A stretch of DNA of 64,000 bases from Icerya purchasi (taxonomy: Eukaryota > Arthropoda > Insecta > Hemiptera > Monophlebidae): positions 487,155,352 to 487,219,351 of the forward strand of contig CM077115.1 in the NCBI GenBank assembly GCA_039619475.1, read 5' to 3'. The notes under the pieces were generated by a model. It had not been told where the DNA came from and ran no database searches. It worked only from the letters and a program-made list of their open reading frames with translations. Positions within the stretch are counted from its first letter, which is position 1; each line of letters starts with the position of its first letter. A program made the translations under genes and the position numbers. Shown in pieces: positions 23,007 to 35,490 of this stretch.

Positions 23007-24750
23007 TAGATAGTAGACCCGGCCATGCGTTGCTATGGCTCAGTTGTAATACGTTGAATTAATATTATAAAACTAATGTTTACTGATAAAGATAAAAACG
23101 TTTTAGCCAATCTAAAAACACACGGGATTGAGCCTTCGAATTCACTTTCCGAGTGGTTGGAAAACATTTTCAATGCCTGCACACGTTGATTTTTATGTAT
23201 ATATTATTATGTGTTTTTTACAGGCATTTAGCAGTCGAAGTGATAGACGTCTTTTTATATATAGTCTTTAATAACATTTTAAAATTTTCTTTTTTTCGCT
23301 AAGATAAATAATAAATCACAATATTTGTTACGACTGAAATATAAAAAAAAACACTCATCGCACAAATGTGAACATATTCATACAATATTACCAAATTTTT
23401 CGAAAATACCGAACACACTTCAAAAAAGAATACACATAGATAATATGCGAGTAACGGACGGGCGGATGAAGCACATTTACCGAAACAAAAATACGAATAG
23501 GTCTGAATAACTCGGAACACGAAATACATGCAAAAAATGGTTGATGCACTTATTGTAATGTTTCCGGTCAATCTTTCGATTTCCTGTCGGTAATTAATTT
23601 TTCGGATCAAAGACCTTTCAGTTGTATAAAGGTCTCATTGTTGGGACAATCTCTTTGTGCTTCTCAAATTTCTTTCATTATCTGATTGCCGGACATGCGT
23701 TTCATTTTTTTTGTAGATCTCGCGGTACTTGTGAAGTCGGGTCGTTTATTATTTTCTTTTCTTTTTCCCGATTTAGGGTGTACCATGTTTAAGAGAAATG
23801 CAGACCGGTTTGCACTGTACTCGCTAAACGACCGTTCGCCTACATTGTTCTGCTACATCTTTTAATTATATTTTTAGTTTATCGTTGCGACCATTTAATG
23901 ACGGAAAATTTAGTCCGCTACAACACACAAATGTTAGATGTAAGCACGTCTGTGATCCAACCAATTTGAAAAAATTTCCGACTAAATCACTGCAAAATGT
24001 AATAAGAATATACTGCACATAAGGGGAGTTTTAAAATGTGCACAACATATTCTCAGTAATTCACTTTCACAAACAAATATATAAATACGCAAAACATTTA
24101 ATATCTGCATGTAAATAAGCAAAGTCTTTTTTCGTTTATTAACCAATTTTCTTTTTCATTTTTTGTTTGGTAGCTATTAAAAAGCAGTTTTTTTTCTTAT
24201 TTTGATATAAAATTTATACCAAAAAAAATAAAAAAAGAACTGTTTGTTAAGATATTTTCGATTCGTTTATGTTTCTTTTTTTACTGCATGCGTAGCGCAT
24301 GATTTCCGTACCGTCATTAAGCAACCGCCCGCTGATCGGCTGATAGTCAAGACCGACGCCTTTTTTTGCCTATTCGTTCCTCGCCGTTTCCAGGTGTATC
24401 TGAAATTACCCGCTCGCCTGTTTGTCCTACCGCATGTTTTATTGCTTAGCGTATTCTAGGCGAATTTTGTCATTTCCGTGCAACTTTTTCAAATTTTTTT
24501 TTCTAGGAACCTAATTTAAATCCTAGCCAATATTTTAGGGAAAAAAATCAGCAAAATCGGTCGAGCCGTTCTTGAGTTACACTTTTTTGCAAATTGTGCA
24601 ATTTCGGTGCAATTTTTTTAATTTTTTTTTTTTACAAACCTTTTCCTAAGAACTACGAATACAACAAAAAAAAAATTATTCAAATCGGTTCAGCCGTTTT
24701 GGAGGAGAAGCGAGACCCACATAAGGCAACTCATTTTTATATATAAGGTA
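23007..24750 (+). mobile_element. Related dispersed repeat, GTAGACCCGGCC type
   Basis: Starts ATAGATAGTAGACCCGGCCATG directly after the mariner and ends near GACCCACATAAGGCAACTCATTTTTATATATA. The end carries two AAATCGGT(T/C)(G/C)AGCCGTT phrases similar to the one in the repeat at 17929-18849, so both belong to one loose superfamily. Frames at 23299-23610 (minus) and 24244-24459 (plus) are unrecognised. Internal boundaries are uncertain. Confidence 0.45.
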
Positions 24751-24790
24751 TACATATATACATATATACATATATATATATATATACATA
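24751..24790. repeat. CATATA microsatellite
   Basis: Short run of TACATATATACATATA at the end of the dispersed repeat, again placing simple TA sequence at an element boundary. Confidence 0.8.
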
Positions 24791-27329
24791 TAATAGTGGA
24801 AATCGAGTTGGTGTAAAAAAGGAAAACACCGAATAGTCTTCGGAAGGAATATATTTACAGATGGGGAAATAATAGCCAGAATGCGATAAGTAACGATGGG
24901 TAAAAGTGAAATAGAAAAAACGAAGAATAAAAAAAAAAAGAAAAGAAAAAAAGAGTGTGCATCGATAATGTGACTGTATCGAAAATGAGCGCGATGTCAC
25001 AATTTTCTTCACAAGGGATGCGCTAGTGCTAACCAGATTAAAATATGTGATATAGCTTCAGTCGCTCGAGTAGTAAAATCCGCTGCGACTCTTAACAACA
25101 TTTTCTTCAACATACAGTCTTCTACAATTTAGAGTCGAAGGGAAAAAAATAACTAATGAAATTCCTTTAAAAAGGGATTTTTCGTCCGTAAACTGCTTTC
25201 AATATTAACAATATCAAAGAGTAAATCACCGTAAATGCACTTACGTAATGTTACATTTTCGTTACGTGAATCTTAAAAGTTCACACACGAAACATATTAG
25301 ACTGAATTGTAAAAAACGTAAAATCACATAATATAATATTTCGCGTGTTTATTTTAGACATAAATATAACACATTTTGCATAAATGCGAATACGGCGATT
25401 TTTATTATTAATTAAATTCAGAATGAAATTTAGTTAAAAACTGCGAATTCTTTTATAGTAAAATATTTAGGGCTAGTGAAAGGAGAGTATCACATAATAA
25501 TATGATCAAGAGGTATAAATAGAATCAATAAAATATATGTATCATCGATGATAAAGAAAATTTGACGTGCAATATTTTATTATCGAGGAAATGTTCGAAG
25601 TGGCAAGGCGTTTTCGAGCTATCAGACCCTGTAAACCGTTTATTGCCCGGAGCCGCGATCAATTTGCAAATAGCTACGGTAATATGTAATATGGCTGGAA
25701 AATTGCCGACAAATCCTCTTACAGACTCTTAACAATGGAAAACCGATTAGGCTCATTCGAGTAGTCAATTTGGACGAATCGTGGGCGCACAATACATTTT
25801 TCTAAAATTGCCAAACGACATGAGTGAAACGTAATCCTTCTCCACCGTCATTTTCATTCTTTTCTTCTGATTGTTCTTATTGGATTTCGGTTTCTTCGCG
25901 TCCGACCATATTAAACCCGGAATTATTATATTTATCCATCATTACGTACCGGAATTTTTTCATTTCCCGCAACATACGAGCTAGGTTTTTTTTTTTTTTT
26001 TTTTTTTTTTCCATCTCTGAAGGAATAACTTTTTAAAGTCATCGTTCTCATGTCGGTCTAGTGCCTGTGTCACTGCGAAGAACAGGTTTAACAGGTGTAA
26101 ATATGGAATGCACCTATTATTTTTCTGATCTTTTTTTTCTGTTTCTTTTTTCGATGTAATTATTCCAGATATTTTATTTCGTCGCCGTTTCTAACTTTCA
26201 CTTATTTCGATTCGCATAAATCAATTATTCAGCCTTATCGTCAAAAATCATTCAAATTTATTTTGTTGCGTAGTACTCGGTTATTATCCGCGGATAGATG
26301 AACCGTACGCGTTTTTGCAAAAAAGTATAACCCGCTCGTATATCATTTTTTGTAGCAAACCGCGTTAAAATCGTACTAACCTCCAAAAACAAGATTACAC
26401 TGTTCATCGTCGTACATAGAAGCGAAAATCGAACTAGAAAAAGCCGCCCAAAACGTTACACATTCCTCAGTTGTTTCTTCGATGACGAATAATTTTGTTC
26501 GAAATATTACAGCATATAAAACATATGATTTGTTTCGACATGGTTTCTAACGAGAATGTACACACACGTGTGAATAATTTGAACAACCGCGGAAACTCTT
26601 AACTTCGTTTAAATCTCGCTAATACAAATTGTTCCAGATGATGGATGAAAGATGGTGAAAACTGAGCGATTAAAAACGAGATCAGTAAAATTACGTATAA
26701 AAGATGAATGTAAAACAGAGATTAGCGCGTGATACTTTCGTTGATGATGCTGATATGCAGGTGATTAAATATCCGGGTGATAGTGCAGTCTAATGGAATA
26801 TTCAGTAAAGATAAATAGTATCTGTCAAACACGTAAATGTACAAAACGCGCTTACTACTAATAAGTGTGTACAATGCTCGCCTCCTGCTTTTTAGAAATA
26901 GCGTGGGTAGTTGTCGTGACATAAATCGTAACTTTATGAATGTAGCGGGAGCGAACTATTGAAAATTGTACACACAAGAACACCCCGTACTTCACGAGTT
27001 ACCTGAAGGCTGTCGAAGATGATGAGAAATGTTCAACGTTTTGAATGCCGCGGGTTCTGGAAAAAATGCTGTAAACACCGGTCAACCACACACCTGCTAC
27101 GGGCTTAATATAAACTTAATAATGCGTTTATATTACATAATAAAAGATGGAAATTATTATAACGTTTGTCAATGTAAAAAACACTTCTTTATACAAAGCG
27201 GGCGAGATAAAAGTAAAGGCTCAGCTCGGCGCTGGTTTCGATAGAATTGTAATTACACTATTTTCGTAAAATGAAACGACGAATAGTTAACATCAGATAT
27301 TAAATAAATATAGCGGTTATCGATTTTTA
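24791..27329. other. Unassigned sequence with poly-T
   Basis: No gene is recognised. A run of 25 T lies at 25986-26010. Frames up to 91 codons (24737-25012 minus) have no domain. GC content is slightly higher near 25600-25800 and 26280-26420, without visible structure. Confidence 0.4.
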
Positions 27330-28236
27330 ATAAAACGCCTCCCCATTTTGTCATCCAATATTATTCCTTCCTACCTTCATATCAAAAATCACTGGCGTTT
27401 GGCGCCTCATAGAATTCCGATTTTATCGCATATCCAATTTTTCTCCCTACGTTTCCTCTTATAACAGTCTTCCTTACTTTTCTTTCGATTTTAATAGCAT
27501 ATGGCACCCCATCAATTTCTCCTCTCTTCCAGTCCGAGCTAATTCTTCCTCTCACAATGTAGTCAACTTCGAATTCCTTCAGCTGCTGAACTCTGCTTTT
27601 CCTTCCCATGCCTTAATTTTCTCGGATGGCTCCAAGAGTGATGGGGGCGTGGGTGGCGCGTATACGTCTCCTACGTTCCTGCACTCTGAGTCTTTCAGAC
27701 TTCCTTCTTTCTGCTCTATCTTCTCAGCCGAGTCGATCTCAATTCTTCGTGCAATCCCATATCCTCTACGAGTGGGGTTCACAAATTCCTGATTGTTTCT
27801 GATTCCAAAGGCGTTCTTCAAACCATTTCCTCTCCTCCTTCTCATACTTCTGACGGTATCATCCTCTCCATTCGATCTCTTGTCTCCTCTTTGTTCTCGT
27901 TCCGCTCCATTCTCATAGACTTTCTATGGGTCCCTAGTCATTCCAATATTGAGGGCAATGACTCAGCGCTGACTCTTTAGCTCGCTCAGCCGCCCGCATT
28001 GGTCCTTTCCTCGACTCTTTCCCTTTATCAGACATTCTTTCTCTATCATCACGCTCTAATCATTCCAGACTTTGGTCTGACATGTATCCATCTTTATTCT
28101 CAAATCGCTTTTCACAGCACCGTCTTGTTCAACCGGTTCCTAGTTTCCTGCCTTGGTTTCAATCTATTCCTATTTGTCGTCGTTCCACTGTTGTTTCCTT
28201 AATTGGGCTTAGAATCAATCATTCTCTACTCCCCTC
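27330..28236 (+). pseudogene. I-like LINE fragment with RNase H domain
   Basis: An open plus-strand frame from about 27378 covers the linker and enters RNase H: LIFSDGSKSDGGVG (first catalytic Asp), then SAESISILRAI (Glu). After a frameshift near 27790 comes VSDSKGVL (second Asp) and FLWVPSHSNIEGNDSA, the conserved W-hydrophobic-P-S-H-x-x-I-x-G-N block. A further shift leads to SDMYPSLFSNRFSQH and LIGLRINHSLLP (about 28070-28236), equivalent to the TRLRxxHxxLTHGYLL region of the fragment at 1394-1810. RNase H after RT is typical of I-like LINEs. The frames read on the opposite strand here are shadows. Two frameshifts and a stop make it dead. Confidence 0.75.
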
Positions 28237-28239
28237 TTC

Positions 28240-28625
28240 TCGCTTTCGATTTAGAAGCCTTCGAAATGTGGTGCTACCGAAGAATGCTTAAGATCTTGTG
28301 GACGGAGAAGATCAAAAGTACTAATATGTATGGACAAAAATCGGGAACTAGTGAATACAATAAAAAAGAGGAAACTAGAATACGTGGGACACATAATACG
28401 TGGCCCTAAATATCAGCTACTGAGGAGGACAATTTTACTTGGGCAGATCGAAGAAAAAAGATGGGTTGGCAGGAAGAATACGACACGATTTGAAAACATA
28501 AAAAATTGGACAAACCATTCAACAGATGAAATAATTCATACAGACAGGAATCGGGAAAAATGGAAAAAAATTATCTTCATGTCAACAGCCTGAAGTCCTA
28601 TGAGGATATGACACCTTAAAGAAGA

Positions 28626-28628
<3 letters not shown>
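28240..28628 (+). pseudogene. 5'-truncated LINE tail, different family
   Basis: Starts abruptly after the RNase H relic. The translation reads LEAFEMWCYRRMLKILWTEK (about 28248-28310), then NTIKKRKLEYVGHIIRGPKY and a basic end with RNREKWKKII, and a stop at 28593. E-M-W-x-Y-R-R-M-L-K-I-x-W and LEYxGHIxR are hallmarks of the C-terminus of the common endonuclease-RT LINEs of invertebrates. A frameshift splits it near 28330. The 3' UTR is only ~30 bp and runs straight into a TA microsatellite. The junction at ~28240 suggests insertion into, or template switching with, the I-like relic. Confidence 0.75.
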
Positions 28629-28689
<61 letters not shown>

Positions 28690-28745
28690 TCTTTTGTGTT
28701 TTTTTCGTTTTTTTATATACTATTTTATATATATATATATATATA
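28629..28745. repeat. TA microsatellite at a LINE 3' end
   Basis: About 60 bp of pure TA directly after GAAGAAGA, the last non-repetitive LINE sequence, then a second short TA run after 28720. Confidence 0.9.
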
Positions 28746-28984
28746 ACTATTCTATATACGTATAATTAGCGTTGTTTAACGCAAAGGAGAAATTACATTA
28801 ATTTAAACTAAAATTTGATTTTTATGATCTAAATACAGCAGGAAGTCCCATATCGCAGCAAAGTATATAATATATACAATATGGTGGGTAATTCTGTGTC
28901 AATATTCAACAAGAACCGATCTTCTAGCTTCAAATAATTCGCAGTTAGATAATAAATTATTGATGTCTTTCCCGAAACTAACAG

Positions 28985-29880
28985 ACGTGTATAATTGTTA
29001 CAATATTGGTTGGATCGACCTACGCTTCGAAAATTTAAAGACACTCTGGAGTGTCTCATGCGTAACTGACGGAATAGTTGTGATAAATTTACGAACTTGA
29101 TTAGCCGATATTGATGGATAGTTCCGCTAAAACCACGCATATTTCAAAAGTGAAGTCTGAACTATACATCGTAAAATTTCCCTGCCGTTGAACGATTTTG
29201 TATAGCCTGTAACCAATCAAACTTATTCTGCTAACCGCATCGATAAGATCAGTTGATGATATAAATAAACCCGATGATTCGCTAGCCTACTTTGTAACAA
29301 CATCGGTCTGATCTCGTTATAAGTCCTATCCTACAATGACTTGGACCCAGCAAAACTTAATTACACCTTTACGTTGCGTTATCTGAATACATTTATTTTT
29401 GATAGGATGACTTTTATAATTAAAATGGTTATGTTGGATGGCTAGATGTGCACAACAGCTATCAGATAACAAAGTTCCCCCTGCAATTTAGAGCAGTTGT
29501 ATTCGCAAGCCTTATCAAAGCCAATAGTTCCGTACTGAAAATAGACGCTTCAGGTGGAAGCCTAAACTTTTCTACTGCGATGTCACGAATAATAAACTCT
29601 GCCCCTACTCTTTTGGAATCATAAAATTTGGCTCCATCATCGATGAAAACCTGTAGATGGTTAGGATAAATTCCATTACAACTGAGAAATATAAATTAAT
29701 AGCACTAAAAAGTAACTGTTTACGTAAATCCCTAAAGGATGATATGTCGATATCTAATTTATCCGATTGAATATCATAGGTTATACTAAAGTATCTGGAT
29801 GGAAAAACAGGAATTAATGCCCGGAATGGACTTGGAGTATTTACTAATTCCTCCGATATAAGCAAACTTCCAGCTGCTGC
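28985..29880 (-). pseudogene. Decayed I-like LINE with RNase H
   Basis: On the minus strand near 29650-29470 the translation reads YPNHLQVFIDDGAKF, then GRVGAEFII-like sequence, then EKFRLPPEASIFSTELLAL. That is the first Asp and the Glu segment of RNase H, with the first D-G-S box changed to D-G-A. Further downstream KFCWVQVIVG aligns with the W-V-P-S-H-x-G block. A third stretch, VRKFITTIPSVTHETLQSV near 29040-29090, looks more like the C-terminal end of a mariner/DDE transposase than a LINE, so the lower end may be a different relic. Everything is frameshifted. Confidence 0.5.
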
Positions 29881-31550
29881 ATAACTGCATTAATTTAAAA
29901 ACAAAGGAATCATTAAGATAATTACAATATTTAATTAGAAATTTATATATTAGAATTATTTTTCAGATGTGGAGTGGTGGCATTTTGCATTCTATTTGAA
30001 GACCTATAGTCTTCAAAATTGCAACTCCTCATTATTTGTATCATATGTAACATCTAATGAAAACTATCGTTACAATTAACATTCCTAATAACTCAATGAG
30101 AGCGCTGAGATAATGAATAACATGTGAATAACGAGTCTCACCATCCAAATAACGCAATAAACGGAGTTAAAGTCGTCCCGTTTGACTTTGGCAACAAATT
30201 AAATTGACAAGCTTACGATGTAGAATAATATTCGAAATTGCATCGACGATCGCTTAAGTGACTTATCAGAGTACCTTTAATTCGCGATACCGAACATATA
30301 CCGGAACCGGTGCTTCGAATTTTCATCACTTCGCTACTTACCTGTATCATTCGCCTTCATTTTCTGTCTCTTTGCCCGTTCTTTCTTCTACTCCCATTGC
30401 TCCCTTCCCTGCAGCGTTTATTTTTTTAGAAGTATTTTCATTTTGCCATTTGTTGAAATTCGGTTTTCCAGCTCATATCTGTCTTGTCCTTGTTCATCTT
30501 CATTCGTAATGCTCGTTGTTATTTTATTTTTGTTTTTGCAAGTTAAAAAGGAAGAACTAGAATGTCAAATTAATTTTTCATAGCGCACGCGGTTTCCGTA
30601 AACTACGCGGTTCTTAGTGAATTCCAAAAATTACTTCTTCTGTCTTTTTCCAATGATGACACTGACGGCTCGTACTTTAGATTATATGCGATCGATTGTG
30701 CAGGAAAAATACGCAGCAATCACACTAATTTGATCGATTTTACTCTAGCCGTTTTATGAGATATGTAAGTAAAAGGCGGCTACTTCATTTGCAGCGAAAA
30801 CGGTTTGGCTAAACCTTATTATTTTAGTGCGAAAACTAAAGGCTCGGACTTTGCGAAATGGTTAGTAGGTTTTTTTTTTTTTAACCTCGTATTCATGTAA
30901 AACTACCGTTCCGCGTCGCGTCAATTACAGCGCGAGGCCCTTTTGCACAGACACGTTCCCTCCCTGTCGCAATAGCTCCTTGTCCAGGTGTGAACCACCC
31001 CACTGCTTCGTGTACGCAAACAAATTCTGACGTAATCGCACCTCGTTACTAAACAAAACTAATCATCGTGACCTTCAATCGAACGAACATGCTGCACGCT
31101 TCGAAGAATATCTTTTGACCCGTCCCCGCAGTATCTTCCAAGTTCCGCCACATCTTCACTATTCTCGCCACATCCCCATTCAGTTGACATGCAGTTCTTG
31201 CTCCGAAACAAAATGGTATAAACTACAGCGCCCAGAGTAATTGGTCTACTATCGCTGATCAACAAATTGAAAAGATTATGGTATTCATAATAGATTAATA
31301 TTATGATTAACGATCGCGCGATTTAAGACGCAAACTATTTCTTAATCTAACGAAAAGTTCAAATAAAACAGAGTGAACCTGCAGCATTCGATGCAGACAT
31401 TAATCAACCCCAAATTGTTAATGTTAAAATTTGCTGAGCGTTTATCAGAAGAACCAAATAGGGAATGTATACGTTTTATAAAATAACAATAGCGTACAAC
31501 TTGTTTACTATCTCCACAAAAATCAATTTCAAATTAAGGGACGAAGTGAC
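29881..31550. other. Unassigned sequence
   Basis: No gene is recognised. A minus frame of 68 codons at 31059-31265 lies in the least AT-rich part (30900-31260), with six cysteines spread along it and no motif. It could be a lost exon but I have no support for that. Confidence 0.35.
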
Positions 31551-31558
31551 ATTGTGCG

Positions 31559-31863
31559 CAAGGCCGTGTCCAAGGGGTGGGTTTTGGGGGTTAACCCCCC
31601 CCCATGAGAACCGAAATAGCTTAGGTACTTCATTAATATTTTATGCAAAATTTTTTGTTACGAGTATAATCAATAACATATATAATTTTTATTAATGTTT
31701 ATACAGTAATTCGTTTATTTAAATTATTAATATATAAATCAAGATGATGGAAACTATTAATAGCATGAATATTAGTGAAAAATGTATTTTTATTTATAAA
31801 ATAAATATGCGAAGAACATTTTCAAAGCCCCCCCCCCCTTCCAAAATTCTGGGCACGGGTCTG
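31559..31863. mobile_element. hAT-type MITE, 305 bp, perfect 8-bp duplication
   Basis: Left end CAAGGCCGTGTCCAAGG; right end read inward CAGACCCGTGCCCAGAA. Both ends then enter a G-rich run (GGGGGTT on the left, a long G run on the right strand). ATTGTGCG flanks both sides exactly (31551-31558 and 31864-31871). CA-starting ends and an 8-bp duplication indicate hAT. The interior is AT-rich and non-coding. The perfect duplication suggests it is younger than the hAT-type element at 8330-8970. Confidence 0.8.
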
Positions 31864-31871
31864 ATTGTGCG

Positions 31872-33343
31872 TATAATATTTCCGTGATCCGTAGTTGGCC
31901 AAAGTCGAAAGAAAATAATATATTTAATTTCAAACACTGACGCGTTTCGAGGCTGATAACTGAAACGCACCAGTATTTAAAATTAAACATATTATTATTA
32001 TTATTATTATTTCATAAATTTTCCGTTCGATTCTTTCGATAAACCAAGCTGTAATTACAGACAAAAGTATCCTATTCAGAAAATTATATCGAAGAGTATC
32101 AGCGAGTATTGTTGAATACGCTTTGAATAAATGTTTCGACTTTCCACTATTCTCTTACTCTGTAACCATATTAAACTTTATAATGTGCGCTCTCTAATAA
32201 ATTCGACGATTCCGATTCGGGCATTAAATATTTGCGCACCACATCAAAGAGCGAGCATTGAAAAACTTTTATTAATGAGCTACCGTTGGTGGTGTTACTT
32301 GATATTCCGTGAGTGAAAAAAACACATTATAAGAAAGGAGAATGACGAAAAAATGAGATGCGAGATTAAACAAACAAGACATCATAGTTTTATATGATCA
32401 GGCGTTTCTCTTCATACTTTGGCGCGAAGAACTGATGGAGACGAGTACGAATTGACAGATTTCCTAGATGACATCTACAGATAATGGAATGGCGAATACA
32501 GGTAATGTGATTAAAGGAAACCGGATCATTTTTTCTTCTCTCTTTATTTTTCACTACTGCTAAGGACAGTGTTATAAGAAATTTTGCTTTTACTGGAATC
32601 CGAAATTTACAAGATTGTAAAAAGTCTCTTCGAATTAGGAGTGAACGTTGTTCAAATATTTTTATAAATACGACAAAAACGACGACTTCAACTATTACGC
32701 CGATTGAAATGCATCTCGCTGCGACTGGCCCATCGGTTTTATTTTACTCCATTTATGAATAGAATTACGACGTCTTATTGTTAGAGTTAACTTTTACGAA
32801 AATTTAATCTGATCTAATTTTTACACTGTAGACTTTTTTTTCTTTAGGCTCTTATACTGATTCAACGGTGAGATTTCGAAGCTGCCTAAAGCAAGCTATT
32901 TCAAACGGTTACGTGTTCAAAGCGACCGTCTTCAGAGCAACCAAAAGTTTCCTGGAAATCTCTGATATACTACTACAATGAACTGCGATCATATTCCGTT
33001 ACGGTTCTCTTATAAATTATGTAATTTTTAAATTCGTTATTATTTACTTTAGATATTTCTATATTAACATTAAAGTATACACAATATTATAAAAACGTAA
33101 TTTTATGCAAAATGCCTAGGCAATGTATATAATTTTTGTTAACGTAAAATGATAATAGATGAATAGAGGCGTACTCACATCCGGTTTAATTGTTTTAATA
33201 AAACGCACCGTTGTCTAAATGCTCGATATAGTTTTTTTAGTTGAAAATAAAATATCAATGATTAAACACGAGCACGCTTCCAGGTATGTATTATCATTTC
33301 TAGCAGTTTTAACAAAATAACTTGGCCGCTCTAGTTCGCATAC
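31872..33343. other. Unassigned sequence
   Basis: Near 31893-31907 the phrase GGCCAAAGTCGAAA matches the 3' end of the RTE-like LINE at 13181 and may be a tiny tail relic. An ATT microsatellite lies at about 31989-32010. The rest is unrecognised. Confidence 0.35.
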
Positions 33344-33384
<41 letters not shown>

Positions 33385-33401
33385 TAATAATAATAATAAT
33401 A

Positions 33402-33467
<66 letters not shown>

Positions 33468-33476
33468 GTAATAGTA

Positions 33477-33540
<64 letters not shown>

Positions 33541-33585
33541 TGTGTGAATACGGTCGTCCAAGTCGAATATAATAATAATAATAAA
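33344..33585. repeat. AAT microsatellite
   Basis: About 195 bp of AAT repeats with occasional AGT and AAC units, a 33-bp interruption, then another short AAT run at 33571-33585. Frames across it (poly-Tyr, poly-Leu, poly-Ile on the minus strand) are repeat artefacts. The phrases GTGAATACGGTCG (in the interruption) and GTGAACACGGTCG (after the second run) are near-copies about 60 bp apart. Confidence 0.9.
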
Positions 33586-35415
33586 AAGAATCCGATGGCC
33601 GCTGTGAACACGGTCGCTCTGAACACGACACCATTTCAAACATGCACCATCTTCTCGAAATAAATGAAATGTACAAAATGGCGAATCTTCGAATGCGTAT
33701 AAAAATTTAGAACTTGACAGGCAAAAACTTTAAGCAGCTGATAAAACAGAGAAACTTCGTACGCGAGCTTAAAATCCGAAACTGAGATATATTTCACAAC
33801 GGTCACGACAAAAGCCAGTGTAGAACAACAGAAAACTATTTTCCTATATTCACGCTGGCTAAGTATGCCGGTGCGTGGTATTTTTTTGATAAAAAAGTGT
33901 AACCGTTTAACATACGTATACCATCGGAGACTGCGATGGTGTTTGTTTATCGGGGAATTACTGGAAATAATTATTAGTGTTTTTGCCAAATTCATCGTGT
34001 TTAGTCGCGTTAAAATTAATAATTAAAAACGTAGACTAGATTTCGTAATTGAATGTTAAATTGTAACGCAGAGTGTCAAATTCATCATATTTACCATTTT
34101 TCGCTTTCCGATTTAACTACCGCTGCGTGCGTGGCGGCCGAGCGAAGAACGGTAAAATTGTAAAAACAAATTTTATTATATTTTCACCTCTTCAAAACTA
34201 AAACGCCATCAGCTGTGCGAAGTGAAAAAAGTGAAAAAACGAAAAGCGAAAAAGGGAAGAAGAAAAAAGCGTTAAATAATTTTTGGCTTTGCGGTGGACC
34301 GGAATAAAAGAATTCGCATGCTCGGTCGCTAGTTAATGGTAAAACGTATTCGAAGCCGCCGCGTGCTGGTCTTCCTGGTCGACTTTAATAAGTTCGGAAT
34401 AATACATGAGCAGATCCATCGGAATGAGCTCGGTAGGGGCCGTGAAACTGTTTATATGTCTTCGAAGTGCCAACGGAAAAAGGAAAAATGTGTAAATGAG
34501 AATCAGCACTCCCGACACTAAAGATAAGCTCATATCAATTGGATGTGATTCGGTTTCACCGGCCGAGAACTGCCAGTTAATATATTTCGCGCAATCCGGT
34601 TCGCACTCCGCAAAACCATTTCGATAATAGTTTCAGAAAGATAAAACTTGCAGCCAGTTCTGCTATACAGCGCATAGCAGCCGTCCATCTTGCTTCTTAC
34701 CTTTCTCTTTTTTTTTTTTCTCCGTAAGGCTCCCTATCTATTGTAAAATTTCGCATTTCTCCCTGACCTTAACCGTTTGCAAAACTAAACGAAACGTTTA
34801 ATTTAGCACTGTCCGCAGAAAATCCCTATAGCAACCATTTGTTACGCTTCAAAAAAAAAAAGAAGAAAAAGAAATGAACGCATCCGATCATAAAATAGTT
34901 TTTGGAATTCGATTTTCGAAAGAAAAACGTATTGAAAATTCTGATTTCGATTTGTAAATTTTGAAAACTCGACTAAATCACGTATCATTTTCAGAATTGA
35001 AGAAAGTAATTTAAACGCAAATTTCATTATTAATTTTTTCAATATCTAAATAATCAGCTACATCTATGTGTACTATCTCTCCATCTAGTTACTTCGTTAT
35101 ACATATATAATATATATATGCGTATATGTAACTCTTAATGAATGATGAAGATATCCCCTAGGCAGAGTGGCATTTTTAAAGTTACACATAATTTATGTTC
35201 GTATACACGCTTTAATTCGATTTTATTCGCTTTTTTTAACAGACAATACATTTTATTTTTATACTTTTACGCATTACGATTTTTTAACTGTTTTATTTCT
35301 AACAGGCAAAGTTTGTTCTGGCGTTGTCGGTATAGACTAGCTTTTTTTTTTTGGCAGGTTATTTTTGAGACATTGTCTGTCAAATGCAATTGAAGAAGTA
35401 ACTTTAAGCTGTATA
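33586..35415. other. Unassigned sequence left of the giant element
   Basis: A 119-codon minus frame at 33636-33995 and overlapping short frames at 34333-34533 have no recognised domain. Composition is AT-rich. Nothing here matches the sequence right of the giant element, so the palindrome does not extend into its flanks. Confidence 0.4.
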
Positions 35416-35416
35416 T

Positions 35417-35422
35417 TGAGAT
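35417..35422. repeat. Target site duplication, left
   Basis: TGAGAT immediately before the terminal AGTAGTATAAAA. The same hexamer follows the other end at 54021-54026. Neighbouring bases also agree, so an 8-bp reading (TTGAGATA, 35416-35423 and 54020-54027) with ends starting GTAGTAT fits equally well. Confidence 0.8.
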
Positions 35423-35476
35423 AGTAGTATAAAAATGGGGGTTCTGGGCCAGTGGGTGAGGGGGGTGAGGGGGGAA

Positions 35477-35490
35477 GTGTGACGTCACAC
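35477..35490. promoter_or_regulatory. CRE-like palindrome near the left end
   Basis: GTGTGACGTCACAC, a 14-bp perfect palindrome containing TGACGTCA, the consensus site of CREB/ATF proteins. It lies about 54 bp inside the element end, with a partner at the other end. It may bind a host factor or the mobilising enzyme; function is inference. Confidence 0.5.

Noticed and set aside
27382..27845. Two minus-strand frames as a gene
   Set aside because: They are shadows of the plus-strand RNase H frame, which has recognisable catalytic motifs.
33344..33585. CRISPR-like spaced repeats
   Set aside because: Tandem arrays in this window have no unique spacers of even length; they are microsatellites or minisatellites.
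33215..33676. Poly-Ile, poly-Tyr and poly-Leu frames
   Set aside because: They are translations of the AAT microsatellite.
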